Under the pieces are notes generated by a model. That model was not told the DNA's origin and did no database searches. It worked only from the letters and a program-made list of their open reading frames with translations. From NCBI GenBank assembly GCA_001687465.1, contig LVLI01000885.1:1-10224 (forward strand): a DNA stretch of 10,224 nucleotides, written 5' to 3'. The position numbers and the translations under genes are program-made. Shown here one piece after another: positions 1 through 8,390 of the stretch. How positions within the stretch are numbered: position 1 is the stretch's first letter; every line of letters begins with the position of its first letter. Source of the stretch: Halocafeteria seosinensis (lineage: Eukaryota > Sar > Bigyra > Bicosoecida).

Positions 1-292
1 AAAATATACCACAACTTTACTTCATGTTTAAGTTCATGTTTGTTGTGTTTGTACCCTTGACCAACCAACTACTGTACTGGCAGTCCACTGCGCCGCAGTC
101 TGCGCGACTTTCGGGTTACCGGAAGGCAAAAAAACCCCGAAATATGGCGAAAATTTCGGGTCATACGGTCATTTGGCTGCGTTGTGGTGAATAAGTTACA
201 TATTCCCTCCAGAGTTGTTTTTTAGAGTGACATATATAAGTATGATAGTTTCCCCATGAGAGAGACACAATCAGGGGTGAAATTGAGTAGCT
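1..292 (+). promoter_or_regulatory. TFIIF alpha upstream region with TATA box
   Basis: This is non-coding DNA before the TFIIF alpha start codon at 293. A canonical TATA box (TATATAAG) lies at 233-240, about 53 bp before the ATG. By the usual TATA-to-start spacing, transcription would begin near 262-270, leaving a leader of about 25-30 nt. That start would exclude the out-of-frame ATG at 256, which otherwise opens a short frame ending at 363. Further upstream, TTTCGGGT occurs twice (near 105-112 and 154-161), and the second copy is one arm of a small inverted repeat at 136-160. The TATA position is seen directly. The transcription start is inferred. Confidence 0.55.
136..160. repeat. 8-bp inverted repeat, CCCGAAAT / ATTTCGGG
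   Basis: The perfect arms at 136-143 and 153-160 are separated by 9 nt. The TTTCGGGT core also occurs as a direct copy about 50 bp upstream. The site sits about 75 bp before the TATA box, so a protein-binding element of the TFIIF alpha promoter is more likely than an RNA hairpin. No known factor is assigned. Confidence 0.4.
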
Positions 293-1949
293 ATGTCAAC
301 CCAAAGCAAGAGCTATCCACTCCATCGCTTGCCCATTTCAGGCCTTGTTTTAGGCCAATTTGATTTAGATAGGATTCCCGTAAGTCAGATAATATTAATC
401 ATTCCCTTCTCCCATTGATATGGTGCCCTTTGTCGTGCAGAATGCCCCACAACCGCCGCAAACACCACCTCAAGTGGGCGTGAATGTCCAAGTACAACCT
501 GATTTTTCTTCATTTGAACGCCCCATCTATATTGTGGAACAGGAGGACCCGAGCACACTACCGGCGAGTTCGGCATCGAGTGCTGCCTCCTCTGCTTCGC
601 AGGGATCATCGGAGGGAAACGCAGCTGAAGCAACAGAAGGTAGGGTTATCAGATAGAAGGACAACACCTCCGGATCAATGAATGGTAATGGCTGCAGGGG
701 GATCCTTAATCATCCATGATGATCCTTCGAGACAAGTCTACAAAGGTGAACCAGAAAAAACGCGAGGGAATTATGGTAAGCGCTATAGTGTTGGAGTTTA
801 CTAAACTGGTCGACGTGGAAGGTTCTTTCAATGGTGGCACTGATTACAAGCGCAGCTGTGTTTGTTAAACAGCAAGACAAGAACGGTAACATCAGGTACT
901 CTGTAATTCCGGTTAAGAAATCTTATTTGTTTACAAAGGAAGTGGCTCTGTATCAGAGGCCAGTAGCGGACATCGAAACTGCAATGAAGGAACAGAAGGG
1001 GCATAGACACATTAACCGAGTGGCTAAATTTATTGAGAAGAAATCAAATTCCAGTAACATTGAAAGAGAGGAAAACGACGATTGGGCAAAGTTTCCGAAG
1101 ATGAATAGGCTAGTTGAGGGAACTGGAAAAGAAGTGTACGATGCCACAGCGCCTGAGTCGCAAAGCACATTTATCCTGCCGGATAAGGGCCCAGAGGAAG
1201 TGGATTACGATGATCAAGTGGATGACGATGATCTTGATCAAGATGATTCGGGTGAAAAGTAAGTGTCAGATGCTGAATTTGCAGCTTTCTGCTGTCTCTT
1301 TTTATGCAAGGGGTGTATCTCGTTCAGGGACAACGATGGGAACGACCAATGGGATGAAGACGAAGAGCAGGAGGAAGTAGATGACGAACAGGAGGGAACC
1401 GACAAAGCGCTCCTCAAAGAGATAAGCGAAAATGCATCATCGTCTACGCAAACGACCCTTCCCTCGCTCTCTGCGGTCGCTTACGTGGAAGATTCCACCA
1501 TGACGGGGCCGAAGATTTCAGGAATTCATGGGCAAATAGGAGCAGAGGGGTCATCGGTAAGCAACTCTGAAGTGGACAATGGTGAAGCTTCTCAACAAAG
1601 CAGTACAAAAAAAGCGAGGAAACGAGAGAAGCCCGAATATGAATACGTGGATGTTGGTGTGAGTGGAAGCCACACTGGGACCACCAGCAAGAGGGCGAAG
1701 CTTGATCTTATCGTGGAATGGCGTACTGGTCTTATAAACTTCTTTAAACGAAATCAAGGGACTGTGGAAGAAAAGAAAGTAAACAAGTATGTTAAGCAGC
1801 TAAAAAAGAAATACGCAGAGAAGACCGACCCGTCAGTCCAGGAGAAGACAGGATCACGAATTCAAGAGATACTCAACGAAATAAGCGAGAGAAAATTAGG
1901 GAAGGACGGGAAAACAGTTTACTATGTGCTTATTTCTCGATTCAAATAA
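293..1949 (+). CDS. Transcription initiation factor IIF subunit alpha (RAP74/Tfg1 family), 5 exons
   Basis: This is the large subunit of TFIIF, which binds RNA polymerase II, helps load it on promoters and aids elongation in the nucleus. The exons are 293-379, 441-639, 698-775, 856-1258 and 1328-1949, giving 462 aa. The introns are 61, 58, 80 and 69 nt, in phases 0, 1, 1 and 2. Residues 1-95 are Pro/Gln- and then Ala/Ser-rich and probably disordered. Residues 96-175 match the TFIIF-beta-dimerising barrel: IIHDDPSRQVYKG, then YAVFVKQ, then the Pro-V-K-K-S-Y-LF strand where relatives carry a WYNF-like segment, then the helix ADIETAMKEQK. A strongly acidic stretch follows (about 210-280), then a basic stretch (KKARKREK) that could be a nuclear localisation signal. 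Residues 395-462 resemble the C-terminal winged helix of RAP74 that contacts the CTD phosphatase, ending ILNEIS...TVYYVL. The protein is close to usual family length. ATG 293 is chosen because its frame runs into exon 2; the ATG at 256 does not. The assignment rests on pattern similarity recalled from the family, not on a search. Confidence 0.83.
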
Positions 1950-2015
1950 GCCACATCATTTCTATTCAACCAGTATCCTTATAGTTCTTGTGAATTTATA
2001 TTTGCTGTTCTATCA
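1950..2015. other. 66-bp convergent intergenic gap
   Basis: Only 66 bp separate the TFIIF alpha stop (+) from the ACAD-like stop (-). No AATAAA is present on either strand. The 3' untranslated regions of the two genes almost certainly run into each other, so the transcripts are likely antisense over their ends. Confidence 0.7.
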
Positions 2016-5000
2016 TCATGTGGTCCTTTTCAGTTCTTGCTTGCCCAGCGAGGAAAAATGAACCTCATCCGGACCATCTGCTATGCGGAGGCATCGAGCC
2101 CACGCGTAGAACTGTCCAAGGACGGTATCTTGAGACACCCCCATGCCACCGTGAAGTTGTATTGCACGATCGATAACTTTGCAAGCCGTTTGTGGAACGA
2201 CTGCCTTGATTAATGATACTTGTTGCCTGGCCGCAGCATTGCCGTAGGTATCCATAACATGTGCAGCCGCCAAGGTGATCAGACGCGCTTGCTCAATGTC
2301 GGCTCTACACTTGCCGATGTCTTGTATAACGGATTCATTTTGAGCAAGCGGCTTCCCGAACGGTGCTCGTTCACCACTCCGGCTACGTGCCAATTCAAGC
2401 GCACGTTCACTCATTCCAATTAGTCGCATACAATGGTGAACTCTGCCTGGCCCTAACCGCTTCTGGGCAATTTCAAAGCCACGACCATCCCCTAAAAGCA
2501 CATTAGACGCATCGATCTCGACGTTGCGAAACATAACTTCTGCATGTCCATGGGGAGCATCAGAATAACCAAAAACATGGAGGGGTCTCTTCACTTCCAC
2601 TCCAGGTGCATCCATAGGTACTAACGCAACCGTAAATTGCTTATGGCGTGGCTCGCCTTGTTCAATCGCCCGTTTACTCTTTCCCAAAAACAGCGCCACT
2701 TTGCAGTCTGGATGCATTGCTCCACTCGTCCACCATTTGTGCCCGTTGATGATGGCCGTGTCTGCGAATAATAAGGGAAACAATAACGTGTCGTGAACAC
2801 CACCGTTATCACATAAAGGATACTTACTTCCTCGATATTCAATCGTACTCTCCATATTGGTTGCGTCAGAAGAGGCCACATCTGGTTCGGTCATTGCGAA
2901 ACATGACCGGATTGAGCCATCTAAGAGCGGCTGGAGCCAAGTGGTCTTATGTTCATCGCTTCCAAATAGAGCTAATATTTCCATATTTCCGGTATCCGGA
3001 GCATTGCAATTGAAAACGTCTGAGGCAAAAATGCATTTCCCCATAAGTTCAGCGAACGGGGCGTACCTGCGTAACGAGATAGGTAGACACAGCGGCTCGA
3101 AATGTAAGCACTCAAAGAGGCACATATCAGTCTCTTACTCTAGATTAGAAAGACCGCCACCTCCCTGTGCTACAGTAAGTACACCAGGAGGAACAAACAA
3201 ATTCCATAGGCCCCGTTTTTTCGCTTCGTTTTTCAGCTCTTGGAGCATATTGTACTCAGGCGAGTGAGAGTGACGCTGCGCACCCCAAAGTTCTCCCGGA
3301 GATGTCGTCTCCATCCAATCTAGAATTTGCTGCTCGTTCGGGAAAACATGGGATTCCATAAAATTCTTTAACTCGAAGTATTTATTTTTCGCGTTCTGTG
3401 AGGGTTCAACAAAACTTAGTACGGGCCACCCCTCATGCTCAAACCTTGTTGATGCTTTCATACCCTGGCTGTTGCTGGAACCCTGTGGAAGATTCTTTCG
3501 AACTTTGTCGTGCAGTTGAGCTTGTTTCCATCCAATGTTCGCCATTAATGCTGCCAACTTTCCTACACCCTTTGCATTCTCAGCAGAAGCATTCCCTTGA
3601 AGGGCGCGCTTGTACACGCCTTGTAGAATGGCAGCTCCTCGGAAGAAGGCGAAAGCTACAAAATAATTCCAATTAAGAGGATATCCATTTTCATCTCTCT
3701 TGACGTGCAGCGTGTTTTGTCTGGAAACGAGTTAACGACATAACACTGTAGATAACAAGATGAGCATATAGCGTGTACGCTGACTTACTCTTCCATCACC
3801 GTCAGATATTCTTGCAAATACTCGCCAAGAGAAGGGATTCCATATTCTTTTAAATCCAGCTTTCCAAACCCTGCCATTATAGATGAGCGACTCCAGGGGT
3901 TGTACCAGAAGAACACTGCAAACCAAATCCTCAGGTGTCTTACCAGTCACTGGACTATTCGGAATCTGAGGCAAGTAATAGGGGAGGCAGTTATGAGCCA
4001 AATCCGCCAACGGATGACCTAAGGTACATCTGCAAGTCGGGAAGAAATCCAAGACAAGCGGGATACAGCAGATCCGCAGACACTCTTACAGCTCCCAATC
4101 AAGGACCACGGAAACGTCGGTGCCTTTAAAAAGCAAGTTATCAATTCGAAAGTCGCCATGATATATGCAAGTACCGGAGGCATCATCCGGTATGTTGTCC
4201 GGAAGCCACTGCATGAGGCTATCCATATCCTCCATTGTGTCCGTCCGGCTCGCCGAATACTGCGAGGACCACACCTTGATCTCTGCGTCGTATCACGAGA
4301 TACATCCTAACTTTCTTTTCTTGAGGGCTTGATGCTTCAAGTACTTACGATGTGGGATAAATTCTTCGGCCTTAGACCCCAGATTTCCTAATCCAACGGC
4401 GTTATAATCTGTGGAGTGCAAGGATGCCAGCACTCGAGCCATGTTCTGGTAGACCTCTCTTCTCTTGTCAGGAGAGTCCATTTCCTGAGTTAACCCTGGG
4501 TCTCGAAAAGTCTTTCCTTCGGCAAAATCGTACACAAAGAACTCAGTTCCAATTACTGAGGTATCACTGCAATAAATCCTTGTCTTCGGCACTGCAGTTT
4601 TCATTCATCAGAGCCATTCAAAATTACGAAAACACGTCACGTCCACCGTAGAGCATACCAGGTATAGAGTTAGACAGAGCCGTCATAATCTGATACTCTC
4701 GTCCAACTTGATGAGCTCCCCTGAGTATCTTCCCTGGGGGTTGCTTCCGAAGAACGAGCCGGGTTCCATCTTGCAATTTCAACAGGAATGTCGGATTCGA
4801 TTGCCCCAGCGTAAATTGCTTGATTTCCATCGATGTGAAATCGAATTCTTTCAAATTTTGCTGTAGATACTCTTTGAGAGACTCTTCATCGAATGAATGA
4901 GCACTGCACGCATGGCATGTCCTTGAATGATTAGAAAAAGCCTCTGGAAATACAGGGCACTTTCGTGCAGAAAACATACCTGCGGACGTCCGAGAGATCC

Positions 5001-5188
5001 TGCTGGATACCTTCATTCCCTCCTTCCAACGGCACAACACTACCATGATAGAGTCGATGAGAGGTCGGCGCACCTCTCATGCTGCCGATGGGTGAACAGC
5101 ATGCCTCAGTAACACGTAAAAGCCGTGTATAACGCCGTGGAACTTGCCACAGGAGAGCGTATCTTGAAGCGCGGACCGAGAGATGCAT
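2016..5188 (-). CDS. ACAD10/ACAD11-type acyl-CoA dehydrogenase with N-terminal APH kinase-like domain, 9 exons
   Basis: Exons in order of transcription are 5188-4980, 4903-4659, 4591-4349, 4282-4090, 4029-3944, 3870-3789, 3720-3139, 3066-2828 and 2761-2016. All junctions keep frame and give 874 aa; the introns are 60-76 nt. Residues 1-26 are rich in Arg with no acidic residue, as in mitochondrial presequences. Residues 70-390 form an aminoglycoside-phosphotransferase-like fold, with LGQSNPTF at 102-109, the catalytic-loop motif HGDFRIDN at 274-281, the metal-binding position DWEL at 294-297, and GHPLADLAH at 301-309. After a linker with predicted helix, residues from about 455 form an FAD acyl-CoA dehydrogenase: [12 protein letters not shown] at 604-615, [11 protein letters not shown] at 631-641, LHGGMG at 829-834 and ADGPDEVH at 854-861. 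Asp855 sits where the catalytic base is expected. In animals this architecture phosphorylates and dehydrates 4-hydroxy acids so they can enter beta-oxidation; the plant relative is IBR3. The exact substrate here is inference. No C-terminal peroxisomal PTS1 is seen (it ends KRTT). Confidence 0.93.
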
Positions 5189-5460
5189 GATGAATGATAC
5201 AAGCAGTACTTACTACCTTGCCTGAAAAAGAGAAATTAATAAAATGGTACCTTGAAAAAAGTTTCAATTTTGCATTTTGGAAACAATACTTTTGAAGCGA
5301 CTACATCTATGGGGATAAAAGATTTCCAATTCCGAAAGCAGCTCTCAAAGACTCTATTGGGCATAATATGGGGGTAAACTTTGAAAAACATGGCTTGGAA
5401 TCACTACACACTATACGCAAACGCAATTGAAATGTACATGTAAGACCGTTTCATTGTTTC
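5189..5460 (-). promoter_or_regulatory. Leader and promoter region of the ACAD-like gene, possible 5'-UTR intron
   Basis: This gap lies between the MAP65 stop and the ACAD-like ATG at 5188. On the minus strand a strong pyrimidine-rich acceptor, TTTCTCTTTTTCAG, ends at 5222. A weak donor (GTATTG) at 5289 would make a 68-nt intron within the leader (5289-5222), the same size as the coding introns. A second, strong donor-like GTAAGTAC begins at 5213, only 25 nt before the ATG. I see no TATA box. The promoter itself is not located. Confidence 0.35.
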
Positions 5461-7821
5461 TTACTGATCCATCGCTTCCAGCATTTTGCTGGCTGAAGAA
5501 CGTGCGGCACTGCTTATTCTCATGCCGGAAGAAGAATTGTTGTTCTCTTTCGAGTTGGAAAGCTTCATAGTTGGCTCGCGGCTATCGCTTGCAGGTTGCT
5601 CAGTACCGGTTGTAGAGTTTTGTCCCCGTGATTTGGAAGGAGCGGGCGTAGTCGTTTCAGTTGACTCGACACTCGTATTAGCTGATGATGGAGCCAACGG
5701 AGCTCGACGAGACTGGGACTTTCCGAGTGTGGCACTAGTACTATCACTGGGCGTTTTTGATCTGGAGCGTTGGCGAGTAGAAGAGCTAGCAGTGGCACCG
5801 AGAGTTCTACTGCGTTGCGCTTTGTTCTGTCCGCCTTTGGCAACCGTTGATGTTCTCTTGCTCGTCGCTCGTTTTTCTTCTTCAGAGGTTTCTTCTTCGA
5901 TCTCATCCAAGTATCTCTTCCCCCTGATATAGAAAGACTTCTCGTTCTGTCGCTCCCATTCACTGATTCGCTCAGCCACCCGCTTCGTGACGGCTGGAAG
6001 CTCCTTCCGCACTCGCTTTTCCAACTTTTCCTCCTTTAATCTCCTGTAGTTTGCCTTAAATAATGAACATTGGTTAGCTGTACTCGAGAGACACAAGATA
6101 ACTTACGCTGTTCCACCACCTCTGCTTAGCAAGCGGTTGGGATCCGAAATTATTCTTTCGTATTCCTTCTTATCCTCCAGGAGTGCATCACGCTTTTCAA
6201 TTCCCTGTTAGAAACAACAGAAGAATTTTGGAACTGACGACGACAGAATATATCGAGAACCCTTCGACTTACCTTAAGAATTGGGGTGAGTTCCTGCAGC
6301 TTTTCTTCCAGAATTTGGATATACTGTTCGTGTTCATTCAAAAGGTTCTCGTCATATTCCTCTTCCTCGATACTTGGAAATTCCTCTTTCCCCTGCTCTT
6401 CGCTATATAACAGTGAGTCCCACAAAGTTTGAATCTTCTCTCTGTACCCTTGAATGATTTCGCCCATCTTAGACTGGAATTCCTCGCGAAGATTATTTAG
6501 ATACGATTGGCACTGCAAGGTTGTGTTCTTAAATAACTCCAGGAGGTCGGTGTGTGAAGAGGCGTTATAGTACTTACCCCGTCGAGTACTTTGTTTCCGA
6601 TTCCGTGATGGTTTTCGAAGAAACGATCTTTCTCTTCTTGGGGTGTATCCAGCTTGGCCCAAAGATCCGTAATCGAATCCCCCAAGTCTTTCAACCGTTC
6701 TTCTCTGCGCGACTTCTCATTCTCTAGTTCTTGCTGGAGCTCGGCAAGCTGTATTCGCAACAGTTGAGTTATTATGAATTCAAAACTTTTCATCCTCCAT
6801 ACATCGACTCACCTGTTCCAGCATCGGCTGTCGAAGGGGTAGCTCTTCAGGGGATGACATGATTTGCTGTTGAAATGCTCCTTCTGGCTCCATTTCCATC
6901 TCCTCCCACAATTCCTTTATTTTACTGATATGCCTCGACTTTGAATTTTCTCTTGTTCTTTTCTCTGACTCCTTAGCAGATATACACTGCTGAAATTGAT
7001 CAATTCTCTCTTGTGAATAAACTTCTCCTATCGTTTTGAAAGCGTCCTGAAGTAACAATAAACGTAATGTAAACAAGAACACATTAAGAGGAAGTCGTAT
7101 GCTCCTTACGCTCATCTCCTCCCCAAGTTCCGAGCACAATGATGATAGTGTTTGGTATAATTCTTGGAGCTTTTCATGCCTCTCCGCGATTTTCTGCGCA
7201 ATGCCCAGTAGATTCAATGACCAGCTATTCCCCGGCTAATAGGCAGTCAACTCACCTTGTCTAACTCCGTTTGCCGGTCTTTGATAGAACGGTGGTACTC
7301 CAAAAGGGTCTTATTGCCTCGTTCAGGCTGCAGATGGACGAACAGCACAAGTTACTAGTGGATGAACCTTCGGAGCTGCCGCTTGTTTTACTTACAATTC
7401 TGGCATCCTCTTTCAATTTCTTGCTGATCGCTTCAGTTGCATGAATTTCGCAGTCTATGTCTTCTTTGACCTTCTCTTTGCGTTTTGTTTGCTCATCCAC
7501 GGTATTCTTGTAGAGGCTCTCAACTTCGGCATGTAGTTGGCACAGTTTGTGGTCACGTTCATTTTGGTCCACCCCCAGCTCATCCCAGATTGCCTGAAGG
7601 GATGATTTTGTTTTTTCCGCCAATGTAGTCAAATTAGTAGATTGGGCGGCTTCTGATGATGCATCTGTATCTGTGGTTTTCTGACAGTTCTCGTTACTGC
7701 TTGCGGTGGTCGCTGGGGTCTCCGTGGAAGTGAACTCTGTGGTCTGCGATTGGCTTCTTTCTGAGCCACTGGCCTCAGGGACATCAGCGTGTGGCACACC
7801 TTGGTCGGTACTCTCTGACAT
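5461..7821 (-). CDS. MAP65/Ase1/PRC1 family microtubule-bundling protein, 8 exons
   Basis: Proteins of this family crosslink antiparallel microtubules in the spindle midzone and at cytokinesis. Exons are 7821-7396, 7327-7256, 7193-7110, 7046-6813, 6748-6578, 6512-6273, 6204-6107 and 6043-5461. They give 635 aa with introns of 62-68 nt; the first six introns are all phase 0 and the seventh is phase 2. Residues 1-66 are Ser/Thr/Glu-rich and disordered. From about 67 the family N-terminal signature appears (LQAIWDELGVDQNERD at 75-90), followed by long coiled coil to about 400. The spectrin-like microtubule-binding core holds ISDPNRLLSRGGG at 428-440, RLKEEKLEKRVRKELP at 443-458 and the W471...RYLDEIEEE end near 493. 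The last 140 residues are a basic, Ser/Thr-rich tail that should bind the acidic microtubule surface; they contain two Thr-Pro sites (KTPS and TTPAP) and a KEN box at 607-609. Length and layout are normal for Ase1/MAP65. The RYLDE ending looks more fungal than plant or animal. Confidence 0.93.
5542..5550 (-). other. KEN box codons in the MAP65 tail
   Basis: The codons AAA GAG AAC encode Lys607-Glu608-Asn609 in the disordered C-terminal tail, in the context SNSKENNNSS. KEN is the recognition motif of Cdh1-activated APC/C, and yeast Ase1 is a known APC/C substrate. A minimal RxxL destruction-box match (RAPL) lies earlier in the same tail. Function here is inferred. Confidence 0.4.
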
Positions 7822-7898
7822 TGTTCCCGTGGTTCCACCGTGAGTTACCCAATATTGCCTTCTGTTCCCTCCGGAAAGCAGAACGCGCGCGCAAACTC

Positions 7899-7905
7899 AA
7901 CCGTT
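7899..7905 (-). promoter_or_regulatory. MYB3R/MSA-like core AACGG upstream of MAP65
   Basis: The minus strand reads AACGGTT about 80 bp before the MAP65 ATG. AACGG is the core of the mitosis-specific activator element bound by three-repeat MYB factors in plants. The flanks match the full consensus only in part, and a five-base core is common by chance, so support is weak on its own. Confidence 0.22.
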
Positions 7906-8074
7906 TGGGGTCTGTACAGTCACAGAGACTTTTTAATTCTAATTTGGGTGAAATCCTCTCAAAGAAGGAACTAAGTTAAATGCGGATAAAGTTTTATACA
8001 GGAATGCGCTTGTGGATTCAACACGTACACATTTATTGCAACTGCGAACTTGGGGTTTGGAGTCCTCGTTCCCT

Positions 8075-8101
8075 GGTTTTCGCGCGCAAGGCGCCAAAAC
8101 C
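8075..8101. promoter_or_regulatory. Head-to-head E2F-like site pair
   Basis: Two matches to the E2F consensus TTTSGCGC face each other: TTTCGCGC at 8078-8085 on the plus strand, and TTTGGCGC on the minus strand (GCGCCAAA at 8091-8098). The block is a near-perfect palindrome. The arms GGTTTT and AAAACC (8075-8080 and 8096-8101), and then GCGC on each side, pair around a 5-nt centre with one mismatch. It lies about 255-280 bp upstream of the MAP65 start codon and about 210 bp before the tRNA gene. Confidence 0.42.
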
Positions 8102-8307
8102 AAGCTGGAAAACTCTTGACACGGTCAGCATCTCAGCTCGGGAAGCCAGTTATGACGTCGATTACCGCATCAATTGGCTTCAGTACTACAGTTGCAATTT
8201 CTCATGAATTAATTATGTTATTTGTATCCCGGCAATTAAAAATAGGAGTTATCATATGATAAGTAATATAGGTATTAGAAAGAGCCCACCTCTCATCTAG
8301 GTCGAGC

Positions 8308-8381
8308 GCCCGTTTGGCCAAATTGGATAAGGCGCCTGCCTACGGAGCAGGAGACTATGGGTTCGAGTCCCATAACGGGTA
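8308..8381 (+). tRNA. tRNA-Arg (anticodon ACG)
   Basis: A full cloverleaf folds without an intron. The acceptor stem is GCCCGTT/AACGGGT (8308-8314 and 8374-8380), with a G-U wobble at the 1:72 end and discriminator A at 8381. The D arm is GCC/GGC with an 11-nt loop containing GG. The anticodon arm is CCTGC/GCAGG around the loop CTACGGA, giving anticodon ACG (8342-8344, inosine-modified at position 34, reading CGU/CGC/CGA). The variable loop is 5 nt, and the T arm is ATGGG/CCCAT around TTCGAGT. The internal Pol III promoter is intact: the A box TGGCCAAATTG matches TRGYNNARNNG, and the B box GGTTCGAGTCC (8360-8370) matches the consensus. CCA is not encoded, as expected in a eukaryotic nucleus. 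Confidence 0.97.
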
Positions 8382-8382
8382 C

Positions 8383-8390
8383 TTTTTTTT
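8383..8390 (+). terminator. RNA polymerase III terminator (T8)
   Basis: A run of eight T residues begins two bases after the tRNA discriminator base. This is the standard Pol III termination signal and defines a very short 3' trailer. Confidence 0.9.

Larger units (their letters stand above)
7822..8307 (-). promoter_or_regulatory. MAP65 upstream region
   Basis: This 486 bp stretch lies between the MAP65 start and the tRNA gene and has no supported coding sequence. The open frames on the plus strand here (7791-7979, 7980-8207 and 8050-8259) look like chance. The region holds a GC-rich alternating tract, GAACGCGCGCGCAAAC, at 7881-7895; a MYB-type core (AACGGTT on the minus strand) at 7899-7905; and a palindromic pair of E2F-like sites at 8075-8101. 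No clear TATA box is visible within 150 bp of the start codon. Confidence 0.45.

Noticed and set aside
256-363. Upstream ATG before TFIIF alpha as start or regulatory uORF
   Set aside because: Its frame hits a stop at 361-363 and does not join exon 2 in frame. With the TATA box at 233-240, transcription probably starts downstream of 256, so this ATG would not be in the mRNA.
5486-5932. Plus-strand open frame of 148 codons opposite the MAP65 tail
   Set aside because: It is the antisense shadow of the Ser/Arg-rich MAP65 tail, whose codon usage keeps the opposite strand free of stops. The MAP65 frame is fixed by conserved motifs.
7980-8259. Two overlapping plus-strand frames upstream of the tRNA
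   Set aside because: They are short and overlap each other in different frames. They have no recognisable motif and cover the candidate E2F sites. More consistent with promoter DNA.
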